Source: Primula veris
Lineage: Eukaryota > Streptophyta > Magnoliopsida > Ericales > Primulaceae
Direction: 5' to 3'
Length of the DNA stretch: 64,000 nt
NCBI GenBank assembly: GCA_963682055.1
Contig: OY821750.1
Span: forward strand, 16,246,501-16,310,500
This document shows, in pieces, positions 48,538 to 61,512 of the stretch. Position numbers and translations under genes: made by a program. The first letter of the stretch is position 1. Every line of letters begins with the position of its first letter. The notes under the pieces were generated by a model. It saw only the letters and a program-made list of their open reading frames with translations, was not told the origin of the DNA and did not search any database.

Positions 48538-50261
48538 TTTTAGGTTTAGGGTTTAGGTAATGTTCTTGAATATGTAGGGAATATTCCTCATTTTTTTCTT
48601 GGATTTATGGCCAATAGTAGACGGGTTTAACCGACTTTTTTGTTTTCGACATTTTATTTATATTTTTATGGTTTAGGGTTTAGGGTTTTGGTTTTAGGGC
48701 TTAGGGTTTTAGGTTTAGGGTTTAGGTAAATGTTCTTCCATATGTAGGGAATATTCCTCATTTTTTTTCTTGGATTTATGGCCAATAGTAGACGGGTTTA
48801 ACCGACTTTTTTGGTTGTCGACATTTTATTTATATTTGTATGGTTTAGGGTTTAGGGTTTTGGTTTTAGGGTTTAGGGTTTCAGGTTCAGGGTTTAGGTA
48901 ATGTTCTTGAATATGTAGGGAATATTCCTCATTTTTTTCTTCGATTTATGGCCAATAGTAGACGGGTTTAACCGACTTTTTTGGTTTTTGACATTTTATT
49001 TATATTTGTATGGTTTAGGGTTTAGGGTTTTGGTTTTAGGGCTTAGGGTTTTACGTTTAGTGTTTAGGTAATGTTCCTCCATATGTAGGGAATATTCCTC
49101 ATTTTTTTTCTTGGATTTATGGCCAATAGTAGACGGGTTTAACCGACTTTTTTGGTTGTCGACATTTTATTTATATTTGTATGGTTTAGGGTTTAGGGTT
49201 TTGGTTTTAGGGTTTAGGGTTTTAGGTTTAGGGTTTAGGTAATGTTCTTGAATATGTAGGGAATATTCCTCATTTTTTTCTTGGATTTATGGCCAATAGT
49301 AGACGGGTTTAACCGACTTTTTTGTTTTCGACATTTTATTTATATTTTTATGGTTTAGGGTTTAGGGTTTTGGTTTTAGGGCTTAGGGTTTTAGGTTTAG
49401 GGTTTAGGTAAATGTTCTTCCATATGTAGGGAATATTCCTCATTTTTTTTCTTGGATTTATGGCCAATAGTAGACGGGTTTAACCGACTTTTTTGGTTGT
49501 CGACATTTTATTTATATTTGTATGGTTTAGGGTTTAGGGTTTTGGTTTTAGGGTTTAGGGTTTCAGGTTCAGGGTTTAGGTAATGTTCTTGAAAATGTAG
49601 GGAATATTCCTCATTTTTTTCTTCGATTTATGGCCAATAGTAGACGGGTTTAACCGACTTTTTTGGTTTTTGACATTTTATTTATATTTGTATGGTTTAG
49701 GGTTTAGGGTTTTGGTTTTAGGGCTTAGGGTTTTACGTTTAGTGTTTAGGTAATGTTCCTCCATATGTAGGGAATATTCCTCATTTTTTTTCTTGGATTT
49801 ATGGCCAATAGTAGACGGGTTTAACCGACTTTTTTGGTTGTCGACATTTTATTTATATTTGTATGGTTTAGGGTTTAGGGTTTTGGTTTTAGGGTTTAGG
49901 GTTTTAGGTTTAGGGTTTAGGTAATGTTCTTGAATATGTAGGGAATATTCCTCATTTTTTTCTTGGATTTATGGCCAATAGTAGACGGGTTTAACCGACT
50001 TTTTTGTTTTCGATATTTTATTTATATTTTTATGGTTTAGGGTTTAGGGTTTTGGTTTTAGGGCTTAGGGTTTTAGGTTTAGGGTTTAGGTAAATGTTCT
50101 TCCATATGTAGGGAATATTCCTCATTTTTTTTCTTGGATTTATGGCCAATAGTAGACGGGTTTAACCGACTTTTTTGGTTGTCGACATTTTATTTATATT
50201 TGTATGGTTTAGGGTTTAGGGTTTTGGTTTTAGGGTTTAGGGTTTTAGGTTGAGGGTTTAG
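48386..50261 (+). repeat. 682 bp four-monomer repeat, block I (2.75 units)
   Basis: The unit A3-B4-A2-B6 starts at 48386, 49068 and 49750, exactly 682 bp apart. Lengths are A3 171, B4 169, A2 172 and B6 170. The first unit overlaps the last monomer of the 14-mer, so the 682 bp repeat looks like a piece of that unit that amplified on its own. The last B6 has GAAAATG (49591) and the next B4 has CGATATT (50011). After A2 the block exits into B3. Confidence 0.92.
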
Positions 50262-50602
50262 GTAATGTTCTTGAATATGTAGGGAATATTCCTCATTTTT
50301 TTCTTTGATTTATGGCCAATAGTAGACGGGTTTAACCGACGTTTTTGGTTTTTGACATTTTATTTATATTTGTATGGTTTAGGGTTTAGGGTTTTGGTTT
50401 TAGGGCTTAGGGTTTTAGGTTTAGGGTTTAGGTAATGTTCTTCCATATGTAGGGAATATTCCTCATTTTTTTTCTTGGATTTATGACCAATAGTAGACGG
50501 GTTTAACCGACTTTTTTGGTTGTCGACATTTTATTTATATTTGTATGGTTTAGGGTATAGGGTTTTGGTTTTAGGGTTTAGGGTTTTAGGTTTAGGGTTT
50601 AG

Positions 50603-50756
50603 GTAATGTTCTTGAATATGTAGGGAATATTCCTCATTTTTTTCTTGGATTTATGGCCAATAGTAGACGGGTTTAACCGACTTTTTTGTTTTCGACATTT
50701 TATTTATATTTTTATGGTTTAGGGTTTAGGGTTTTGGTTTTAGGTTTAGGGTTTAG
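50603..50756 (+). repeat. Shortened B4 monomer, 15 bp spacer deletion
   Basis: 154 bp instead of 169. The loss is in the telomere-like spacer: GGTTTTAGG continues directly into TTTAGGGTTTAGG, missing one CTTAGGG-plus-TTTTAGG pair. The body is intact. Confidence 0.88.
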
Positions 50757-51610
50757 GTAAATGTTCTTCCATATGTAGGGAATATTCCTCATTTTTTTTC
50801 TTGGATTTATGGCCAATAGTAGACGGGTTTAACCGACTTTTTTGGTTGTCGACATTTTATTTATATTTGTATGGTTTAGGGTTTAGGGTTTTGGTTTTAG
50901 GGTTTAGGGTTTCAGGTTTAGGGTTTAGGTAATGGTCTTGAATATGTAGGGAATATTCCTCATTTTTTTCTTTGATTTATGGCCAATACTAGACGGGTTT
51001 AACCGACTTTTTTGGTTTTTGACATTTTATTTATATTTGTATGGTTTAGGGTTTAGGGTTTTGGTTTTAGGGCTTAGGGTTTTAGGTTTAGGGTTTAGGT
51101 AATGTTCTTCCATATGTAGGGAATATTCCTCATTTTTTTTCTTGGATTTATGGCCAATAGTAGACGGGTTTAACCGACTTTTTTGGTTGTCGACATTTTA
51201 TTTATATTTGTATGGTTTAGGGTTTAGGGTTTTGGTTTTAGGGTTTAGGGTTTTAGGTTGAGGGTTTAGGTAATATTCTTGAATATGTAGGGAATATTCC
51301 TCATTTTTTTCTTTGATTTACGGCCAATAGTAGACGGGTTTAACCGACGTTTTTGGTTTTTGACATTTTATTTATATTTGTATGGTTTAGGGTTTAGGAT
51401 TTTGGTTTTAGGGCTTAGGGTTTTAGGTTTAGGGTTTAGGTAATGTTCTTCCATATGTAGGGAATATTCCTCATTTTTTTTGTTGGATTTATGGCCAATA
51501 GTAGACGGGTTTAACCGACTTTTTTGGTTGTCGACATTTTATTTATATTTGTATGGTTTAGGGTTTAGGGTTTTGGTTTTAGGGTTTAGGGTTTTAGGTT
51601 TAGGGTTTAG

Positions 51611-51780
51611 GTAATGTTCTTGAATATGTAGGGAATATTCCTCATTTTTTTCTTGGATTTATGGCCAATAGTAGACGGGTTTAACCGACTTTTTTGGTCG
51701 TCGACATTTTATTTATATTTGTATGGTTTAGGGTTTAGGGTTTTGGTTTTAGGGTTTAGGGTTTCAGGTTCAGGGTTTAG
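51611..51780 (+). repeat. B/A hybrid monomer (170 bp)
   Basis: It starts as B4 (GAATATG, seven T, CTTGG) and ends as A2 type, with TCGTCGAC, TTTGTATGG and the TTTCAGGTTCAGGG leader before B6. The sequence GGTCGTCGAC is seen once in the window and may be a base change at or near the junction. One monomer has been lost, which explains why the GGTCTTGG marker at 61129 is an odd multiple of the monomer length from the one at 48002. Confidence 0.88.
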
Positions 51781-52291
51781 GTAATGTTCTTGAATATGTA
51801 GGGAATATTCCTCATTTTTTTCTTCGATTTATGGCCAATAGTAGACGGGTTTAACCGACTTTTTTGGTTTTTGACATTTTATTTATATTTGTATGGTTTA
51901 GGGTTTAGGGTTTTGGTTTTAGGGCTTAGGGTTTTACGTTTAGTGTTTAGGTAATGTTCCTCCATATGTAGGGAATATTCCTCATTTTTTTTCTTGGATT
52001 TATGGCCAATAGTAGACGGGTTTAACCGACTTTTTTGGTTGTCGACATTTTATTTATATTTGTATGGTTTAGGGTTTAGGGTTTTGGTTTTAGGGTTTAG
52101 GGTTTCAGGTTCAGGGTTTAGGTAATGTTCTTGAATATGTAGGGAATATTCCTCATTTTTTTCTTCGATTTATGGCCAATAGTAGACGGGTTTAACCGAC
52201 TTTTTTGGTTTTTGACATTTTATTTATATTTGTATGGTTTAGGGTTTAGGGTTTTGGTTTTAGGGCTTAGGGTTTTACGTTTAGTGTTTAG

Positions 52292-54849
52292 GTAATGTTC
52301 CTCCATATGTAGGGAATATTCCTCATTTTTTTTCTTGGATTTATGGCCAATAGTAGACGGGTTTAACCGACTTTTTTGGTTGTCGACATTTTATTTATAT
52401 TTGTATGGTTTAGGGTTTAGGGTTTTGGTTTTAGGGTTTAGGGTTTTAGGTTTAGGGTTTAGGTAATGTTCTTGAATATGTAGGGAATATTCCTCATTTT
52501 TTTCTTGGATTTATGGCCAATAGTAGACGGGTTTAACCGACTTTTTTGTTTTCGACATTTTATTTATATTTTTATGGTTTAGGGTTTAGGGTTTTGGTTT
52601 TAGGGCTTAGGGTTTTAGGTTTAGGGTTTAGGTAAATGTTCTTCCATATGTAGGGAATATTCCTCATTTTTTTTCTTGGATTTATGGCCAATAGTAGACG
52701 GGTTTAACCGACTTTTTTGGTTGTCGACATTTTATTTATATTTGTATGGTTTAGGGTTTAGGGTTTTGGTTTTAGGGTTTAGGGTTTCAGGTTCAGGGTT
52801 TAGGTAATGTTCTTGAATATGTAGGGAATATTCCTCATTTTTTTCTTCGATTTATGGCCAATAGTAGACGGGTTTAACCGACTTTTTTGGTTTTTGACAT
52901 TTTATTTATATTTGTATGGTTTAGGGTTTAGGGTTTTGGTTTTAGGGCTTAGGGTTTTACGTTTAGTGTTTAGGTAATGTTCCTCCATATGTAGGGAATA
53001 TTCCTCATTTTTTTTCTTGGATTTATGGCCAATAGTAGACGGGTTTAACCGACTTTTTTGGTTGTCGACATTTTATTTATATTTGTATGGTTTAGGGTTT
53101 AGGGTTTTGGTTTTAGGGTTTAGGGTTTTAGGTTTAGGGTTTAGGTAATGTTCTTGAATATGTAGGGAATATTCCTCATTTTTTTCTTGGATTTATGGCC
53201 AATAGTAGACGGGTTTAACCGACTTTTTTGTTTTCGACATTTTATTTATATTTTTATGGTTTAGGGTTTAGGGTTTTGGTTTTAGGGCTTAGGGTTTTAG
53301 GTTTAGGGTTTAGGTAAATGTTCTTCCATATGTAGGGAATATTCCTCATTTTTTTTCTTGGATTTATGGCCAATAGTAGACGGGTTTAACCGACTTTTTT
53401 GGTTGTCGACATTTTATTTATATTTGTATGGTTTAGGGTTTAGGGTTTTGGTTTTAGGGTTTAGGGTTTCAGGTTCAGGGTTTAGGTAATGTTCTTGAAT
53501 ATGTAGGGAATATTCCTCATTTTTTTCTTCGATTTATGGCCAATAGTAGACGGGTTTAACCGACTTTTTTGGTTTTTGACATTTTATTTATATTTGTATG
53601 GTTTAGGGTTTAGGGTTTTGGTTTTAGGGCTTAGGGTTTTACGTTTAGTGTTTAGGTAATGTTCCTCCATATGTAGGGAATATTCCTCATTTTTTTTCTT
53701 GGATTTATGGCCAATAGTAGACGGGTTTAACCGACTTTTTTGGTTGTCGACATTTTATTTATATTTGTATGGTTTAGGGTTTAGGGTTTTGGTTTTAGGG
53801 TTTAGGGTTTTAGGTTTAGGGTTTAGGTAATGTTCTTGAATATGTAGGGAATATTCCTCATTTTTTTCTTGGATTTATGGCCAATAGTAGACGGGTTTAA
53901 CCGACTTTTTTGTTTTCGACATTTTATTTATATTTTTATGGTTTAGGGTTTAGGGTTTTGGTTTTAGGGCTTAGGGTTTTAGGTTTAGGGTTTAGGTAAA
54001 TGTTCTTCCATATGTAGGGAATATTCCTCATTTTTTTTCTTGGATTTATGGCCAATAGTAGACGGGTTTAACCGACTTTTTTGGTTGTCGACATTTTATT
54101 TATATTTGTATGGTTTAGGGTTTAGGGTTTTGGTTTTAGGGTTTAGGGTTTCAGGTTCAGGGTTTAGGTAATGTTCTTGAAAATGTAGGGAATATTCCTC
54201 ATTTTTTTCTTCGATTTATGGCCAATAGTAGACGGGTTTAACCGACTTTTTTGGTTTTTGACATTTTATTTATATTTGTATGGTTTAGGGTTTAGGGTTT
54301 TGGTTTTAGGGCTTAGGGTTTTACGTTTAGTGTTTAGGTAATGTTCCTCCATATGTAGGGAATATTCCTCATTTTTTTTCTTGGATTTATGGCCAATAGT
54401 AGACGGGTTTAACCGACTTTTTTGGTTGTCGACATTTTATTTATATTTGTATGGTTTAGGGTTTAGGGTTTTGGTTTTAGGGTTTAGGGTTTTAGGTTTA
54501 GGGTTTAGGTAATGTTCTTGAATATGTAGGGAATATTCCTCATTTTTTTCTTGGATTTATGGCCAATAGTAGACGGGTTTAACCGACTTTTTTGTTTTCG
54601 ATATTTTATTTATATTTTTATGGTTTAGGGTTTAGGGTTTTGGTTTTAGGGCTTAGGGTTTTAGGTTTAGGGTTTAGGTAAATGTTCTTCCATATGTAGG
54701 GAATATTCCTCATTTTTTTTCTTGGATTTATGGCCAATAGTAGACGGGTTTAACCGACTTTTTTGGTTGTCGACATTTTATTTATATTTGTATGGTTTAT
54801 GGTTTAGGGTTTTGGTTTTAGGGTTTAGGGTTTTAGGTTGAGGGTTTAG
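52292..54849 (+). repeat. 682 bp four-monomer repeat, block II (3.75 units)
   Basis: A3 monomers at 52292, 52974, 53656 and 54338, each 682 bp apart. The last B6 has GAAAATG (54179), followed 420 bp later by CGATATT (54599), the same terminal markers as in block I. The block exits after A2 into a B3 with TTATGGTTTAGGG. Confidence 0.92.
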
Positions 54850-56724
54850 GTAATGTTCTTGAATATGTAGGGAATATTCCTCATTTTTTTCTTTGATTTA
54901 TGGCCAATAGTAGACGGGTTTAACCGACGTTTTTGGTTTTTGACATTTTATTTATATTTGTATGGTTTAGGGTTTAGGGTTTTGGTTTTAGGGCTTAGGG
55001 TTTTAGGTTTAGGGTTTAGGTAATGTTCTTCCATATGTAGGGAATATTCCTCATTTTTTTTCTTGGATTTATGACCAATAGTAGACGGGTTTAACCGACT
55101 TTTTTGGTTGTCGACATTTTATTTATATTTGTATGGTTTAGGGTTTAGGGTTTTGGTTTTAGGGTTTAGGGTTTTAGGTTTAGGGTTTAGGTAATGTTCT
55201 TGAATATGTAGGGAATATTCCTCATTTTTTTCTTGGATTTATGGCCAATAGTAGACGGGTTTAACCGACTTTTTTGTTTTCGACATTTTATTTATATTTT
55301 TATGGTTTAGGGTTTAGGGTTTTGGTTTTAGGGCTTAGGGTTTTAGGTTTAGGGTTTAGGTAAATGTTCTTCCATATGTAGGGAATATTCCTCATTTTTT
55401 TTCTTGGATTTATGGCCAATAGTAGACGGGTTTAACCGACTTTTTTGGTTGTCGACATTTTATTTATATTTGTATGGTTTAGGGTTTAGGGTTTTGGTTT
55501 TAGGGTTTAGGGTTTCAGGTTCAGGGTTTAGGTAATGTTCTTGAAAATGTAGGGAATATTCCTCATTTTTTTCTTCGATTTATGGCCAATAGTAGACGGG
55601 TTTAACCGACTTTTTTGGTTTTTGACATTTTATTTATATTTGTATGGTTTAGGGTTTAGGGTTTTGGTTTTAGGGCTTAGGGTTTTACGTTTAGTGTTTA
55701 GGTAATGTTCCTCCATATGTAGGGAATATTCCTCATTTTTTTTCTTGGATTTATGGCCAATAGTAGACGGGTTTAACCGACTTTTTTGGTTGTCGACATT
55801 TTATTTATATTTGTATGGTTTAGGGTTTAGGGTTTTGGTTTTAGGGTTTAGGGTTTTAGGTTTAGGGTTTAGGTAATGTTCTTGAATATGTAGGGAATAT
55901 TCCTCATTTTTTTCTTGGATTTATGGCCAATAGTAGACGGGTTTAACCGACTTTTTTGTTTTCGATATTTTATTTATATTTTTATGGTTTAGGGTTTAGG
56001 GTTTTGGTTTTAGGGCTTAGGGTTTTAGGTTTAGGGTTTAGGTAAATGTTCTTCCATATGTAGGGAATATTCCTCATTTTTTTTCTTGGATTTATGGCCA
56101 ATAGTAGACGGGTTTAACCGACTTTTTTGGTTGTCGACATTTTATTTATATTTGTATGGTTTATGGTTTAGGGTTTTGGTTTTAGGGTTTAGGGTTTTAG
56201 GTTGAGGGTTTAGGTAATGTTCTTGAATATGTAGGGAATATTCCTCATTTTTTTCTTTGATTTATGGCCAATAGTAGACGGGTTTAACCGACGTTTTTGG
56301 TTTTTGACATTTTATTTATATTTGTATGGTTTAGGGTTTAGGGTTTTGGTTTTAGGGCTTAGGGTTTTAGGTTTAGGGTTTAGGTAATGTTCTTCCATAT
56401 GTAGGGAATATTCCTCATTTTTTTTCTTGGATTTATGACCAATAGTAGACGGGTTTAACCGACTTTTTTGGTTGTCGACATTTTATTTATATTTGTATGG
56501 TTTAGGGTTTAGGGTTTTGGTTTTAGGGTTTAGGGTTTCAGGTTCAGGGTTTAGGTAATGTTCTTGAATATGTAGGGAATATTCCTCATTTTTTTCTTCG
56601 ATTTATGGCCAATAGTAGACGGGTTTAACCGACTTTTTTGGTTTTTGACATTTTATTTATATTTGTATGGTTTAGGGTTTAGGGTTTTGGTTTTAGGGCT
56701 TAGGGTTTTACGTTTAGTGTTTAG
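54850..56724 (+). repeat. Interval between 682 bp blocks II and III
   Basis: Order B3, A5, B4, A2, B6 with GAAAATG (55543), A3, B4 with CGATATT (55963), A2, B3, A5, B6. The first eight monomers are echoed 1,364 bp later, as GAAAATG 54179 to 55543 and CGATATT 54599 to 55963 show. The A5-to-B6 join near 56.5 kb is a new neighbour pair, pointing to an exchange within spacers. Confidence 0.82.
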
Positions 56725-58600
56725 GTAATGTTCCTCCATATGTAGGGAATATTCCTCATTTTTTTTCTTGGATTTATGGCCAATAGTAGACGGGTTTAAC
56801 CGACTTTTTTGGTTGTCGACATTTTATTTATATTTGTATGGTTTAGGGTTTAGGGTTTTGGTTTTAGGGTTTAGGGTTTTAGGTTTAGGGTTTAGGTAAT
56901 GTTCTTGAATATGTAGGGAATATTCCTCATTTTTTTCTTGGATTTATGGCCAATAGTAGACGGGTTTAACCGACTTTTTTGTTTTCGACATTTTATTTAT
57001 ATTTTTATGGTTTAGGGTTTAGGGTTTTGGTTTTAGGGCTTAGGGTTTTAGGTTTAGGGTTTAGGTAAATGTTCTTCCATATGTAGGGAATATTCCTCAT
57101 TTTTTTTCTTGGATTTATGGCCAATAGTAGACGGGTTTAACCGACTTTTTTGGTTGTCGACATTTTATTTATATTTGTATGGTTTAGGGTTTAGGGTTTT
57201 GGTTTTAGGGTTTAGGGTTTCAGGTTCAGGGTTTAGGTAATGTTCTTGAATATGTAGGGAATATTCCTCATTTTTTTCTTCGATTTATGGCCAATAGTAG
57301 ACGGGTTTAACCGACTTTTTTGGTTTTTGACATTTTATTTATATTTGTATGGTTTAGGGTTTAGGGTTTTGGTTTTAGGGCTTAGGGTTTTACGTTTAGT
57401 GTTTAGGTAATGTTCCTCCATATGTAGGGAATATTCCTCATTTTTTTTCTTGGATTTATGGCCAATAGTAGACGGGTTTAACCGACTTTTTTGGTTGTCG
57501 ACATTTTATTTATATTTGTATGGTTTAGGGTTTAGGGTTTTGGTTTTAGGGTTTAGGGTTTTAGGTTTAGGGTTTAGGTAATGTTCTTGAATATGTAGGG
57601 AATATTCCTCATTTTTTTCTTGGATTTATGGCCAATAGTAGACGGGTTTAACCGACTTTTTTGTTTTCGACATTTTATTTATATTTTTATGGTTTAGGGT
57701 TTAGGGTTTTGGTTTTAGGGCTTAGGGTTTTAGGTTTAGGGTTTAGGTAAATGTTCTTCCATATGTAGGGAATATTCCTCATTTTTTTTCTTGGATTTAT
57801 GGCCAATAGTAGACGGGTTTAACCGACTTTTTTGGTTGTCGACATTTTATTTATATTTGTATGGTTTAGGGTTTAGGGTTTTGGTTTTAGGGTTTAGGGT
57901 TTCAGGTTCAGGGTTTAGGTAATGTTCTTGAAAATGTAGGGAATATTCCTCATTTTTTTCTTCGATTTATGGCCAATAGTAGACGGGTTTAACCGACTTT
58001 TTTGGTTTTTGACATTTTATTTATATTTGTATGGTTTAGGGTTTAGGGTTTTGGTTTTAGGGCTTAGGGTTTTACGTTTAGTGTTTAGGTAATGTTCCTC
58101 CATATGTAGGGAATATTCCTCATTTTTTTTCTTGGATTTATGGCCAATAGTAGACGGGTTTAACCGACTTTTTTGGTTGTCGACATTTTATTTATATTTG
58201 TATGGTTTAGGGTTTAGGGTTTTGGTTTTAGGGTTTAGGGTTTTAGGTTTAGGGTTTAGGTAATGTTCTTGAATATGTAGGGAATATTCCTCATTTTTTT
58301 CTTGGATTTATGGCCAATAGTAGACGGGTTTAACCGACTTTTTTGTTTTCGATATTTTATTTATATTTTTATGGTTTAGGGTTTAGGGTTTTGGTTTTAG
58401 GGCTTAGGGTTTTAGGTTTAGGGTTTAGGTAAATGTTCTTCCATATGTAGGGAATATTCCTCATTTTTTTTCTTGGATTTATGGCCAATAGTAGACGGGT
58501 TTAACCGACTTTTTTGGTTGTCGACATTTTATTTATATTTGTATGGTTTATGGTTTAGGGTTTTGGTTTTAGGGTTTAGGGTTTCAGGTTGAGGGTTTAG
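56725..58600 (+). repeat. 682 bp four-monomer repeat, block III (2.75 units)
   Basis: A3 monomers at 56725, 57407 and 58089. GAAAATG lies at 57930 and CGATATT at 58350, again 420 bp apart, and the block exits through A2 with TTATGGTTTAGGG into B3. The markers are exactly 2,387 bp after those at 55543 and 55963. Confidence 0.92.
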
Positions 58601-61512
58601 GTAATGTTCTTGAATATGTAGGGAATATTCCTCATTTTTTTCTTTGATTTATGGCCAATAGTAGACGGGTTTAACCGACGTTTTTGGTTTTTGACATTTT
58701 ATTTATATTTGTATGGTTTAGGGTTTAGGGTTTTGGTTTTAGGGCTTAGGGTTTTACGTTTAGTATTTAGGTAATGTTCCTCCATATGTAGGGAATATTC
58801 CTCATTTTTTTTCTTGGATTTATGGCCAATAGTAGACGGGTTTAACCGACTTTTTTGGTTGTCGACATTTTATTTATATTTGTATGGTTTAGGGTTTAGG
58901 GTTTTGGTTTTAGGGTTTAGGGTTTTAGGTTTAGGGTTTAGGTAATGTTCTTGAATATGTAGGGAATATTCCTCATTTTTTTCTTCGATTTATGGCCAAT
59001 AGTAGACGGGTTTAACCGACTTTTTTGGTTTTCGACATTTTATTTATATTTGTATGGTTTAGGGTTTAGGGTTTAGGGTTTTGGTTTTAGGGCTTAGGGT
59101 TTTAGGTTTAGGGTTTAGGTAATGTTCTTCCATATGTAGGGAATATTCCTTTTTTTTTTCTTGGATTTATGGCCAATAGTAGACGGGTTTAACCGACTTT
59201 TTTGGTTGTCGACATTTTATTTATATTTGTATGGTTTAGGGTTTAGGGTTTTGGTTTTAGGGTTTAGGGTTTCAGGTTTAGGGTTTAGGTAATGGTCTTG
59301 AATATGTAGGGAATATTCCTCATTTTTTTCTTTGATTTATGGCCAATACTAGACGGGTTTAACCGACTTTTTTGGTTTTTGACATTTTATTTATATTTGT
59401 ATGGTTTAGGGTTTAGGGTTTTGGTTTTAGGGCTTAGGGTTTTAGGTTTAGGGTTTAGGTAATGTTCTTCCATATGTAGGGAATATTCCTCATTTTTTTT
59501 CTTGGATTTATGGCCAATAGTAGACGGGTTTAACCGACTTTTTTGGTTGTCGACATTTTATTTATATTTGTATGGTTTAGGGTTTAGGGTTTTGGTTTTA
59601 GGGTTTAGGGTTTTAGGTTGAGGGTTTAGGTAATGTTCTTGAATATGTAGGGAATATTCCTCATTTTTTTTCTTTGATTTATGGCCAATAGTAGACGGGT
59701 TTAACCGACGTTTTTGGTTTTTGACATTTTATTTATATTTGTATGGTTTAGGGTTTAGGGTTTTTGTTTTAGGGCTTAGGGTTTTAGGTTTAGGGTTTAG
59801 GTAATGTTCTTCCATATGTAGGGAATATTCCTCATTTTTTTTCTTGGATTTATGACCAATAGTAGACGGGTTTAACCGACTTTTTTGGTTGTCGACATTT
59901 TATTTATATTTGTATGGTTTAGGGTATAGGGTTTTGGTTTTAGGGTTTAGGGTTTTAGGTTTAGGGTTTAGGTAATGTTCTTGAATATGTAGGGAATATT
60001 CCTCATTTTTTTCTTGGATTTATGGCCAATAGTAGACGGGTTTAACCGACTTTTTTGTTTTCGACATTTTATTTATATTTTTATGGTTTAGGGTTTAGGG
60101 TTTTGGTTTTAGGGCTTAGGGTTTTAGGTTTAGGGTTTAGGTAAATGTTCTTCCATATGTAGGGAATATTCCTCATTTTTTTTCTTGGATTTATGGCCAA
60201 TAGTAGACGGGTTTAACCGACTTTTTTGGTTGTCGACATTTTATTTATATTTGTATGGTTTAGGGTTTAGGGTTTAGGGTTTTGGTTTTAGGGTTTAGGG
60301 TTTCAGGTTTAGGGTTTAGGTAATGGTCTTGAATATGTAGGGAATATTCCTCATTTTTTTCTTTGATTTATGGCCAATACTAGACGGGTTTAACCGACTT
60401 TTTTGGTTTTTGACATTTTATTTATATTTGTATGGTTTAGGGTTTAGGGTTTTGGTTTTAGGGCTTAGGGTTTTAGGTTTAGGGTTTAGGTAATGTTCTT
60501 CCATATGTAGGGAATATTCCTCATTTTTTTTCTTGGATTTATGGCCAATAGTAGACGGGTTTAACCGACTTTTTTGGTTGTCGACATTTTATTTATATTT
60601 GTATGGTTTAGGGTTTAGGGTTTTGGTTTTAGGGTTTAGGGTTTTAGGTTGAGGGTTTAGGTAATATTCTTGAATATGTAGGGAATATTCCTCATTTTTT
60701 TCTTTGATTTACGGCCAATAGTAGACGGGTTTAACCGACGTTTTTGGTTTTTGACATTTTATTTATATTTGTATGGTTTAGGGTTTAGGGTTTTGGTTTT
60801 AGGGCTTAGGGTTTTAGGTTTAGGGTTTAGGTAATGTTCTTCCATATGTAGGGAATATTCCTCATTTTTTTTGTTGGATTTATGGCCAATAGTAGACGGG
60901 TTTAACCGACTTTTTTGGTTGTCGACATTTTATTTATATTTGTATGGTTTAGGGTTTAGGGTTTTGGTTTTAGGGTTTAGGGTTTTAGGTTTAGGGTTTA
61001 GGTAATGTTCTTGAATATGTAGGGAATATTCCTCATTTTTTTCTTGGATTTATGGCCAATAGTAGACGGGTTTAACCGACTTTTTTGTTTTCGACATTTT
61101 ATTTATATTTTTATGGTTTAGGGTTTAGGGTCTTGGTTTTAGGGCTTAGGGTTTTAGGTTTAGGGTTTAGGTAAATGTTCTTCCATATGTAGGGAATATT
61201 CCTCATTTTTTTTCTTGGATTTATGGCCAATAGTAGACGGGTTTAACCGACTTTTTTGGTTGTCGACATTTTATTTATATTTGTATGGTTTAGGGTTTAG
61301 GGTTTTGGTTTTAGGGTTTAGGGTTTCAGGTTCAGGGTTTAGGTAATGTTCTTGAATATGTAGGGAATATTCCTCATTTTTTTCTTCGATTTATGGCCAA
61401 TAGTAGACGGGTTTAACCGACTTTTTTGGTTTTTGACATTTTATTTATATTTGTATGGTTTAGGGTTTAGGGTTTTGGTTTTAGGGCTTAGGGTTTTACG
61501 TTTAGTGTTTAG
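58601..61512 (+). repeat. Divergent segment with a diverged copy of the 14-mer
   Basis: B3, A3 with a private TTTAGTATTTAGG, B1-A4 (58942), B2, then from 59459 A, B3, A5, B4, A2, B2, A, B5, A6, B4, A2 (GGTCTTGG at 61129), B6: the 14-mer order. It lacks the GGAGAC and CTTACATATG markers, so it diverged before copies 2-4 spread. It has an extra T near 59670, GGGTTTTTGTTTTAGGG near 59760 and an extra heptamer near 60260. No gene. Confidence 0.85.

Larger units (their letters stand above)
50262..52291 (+). repeat. Divergent interval between 682 bp blocks I and II
   Basis: Order: B3, A5, a shortened B4 (50603-50756), A2, B2, A, B5, A6, the B/A hybrid (51611-51780), B6, A3, B6. It follows the 14-mer order but has lost one monomer at the hybrid. 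It also has a short 341 bp A3-B6 unit (A3 leaders at 51936 and 52277) where a B4-A2 dimer has dropped out. A private TTTAGGATTTTGG lies near 51397. Confidence 0.85.
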
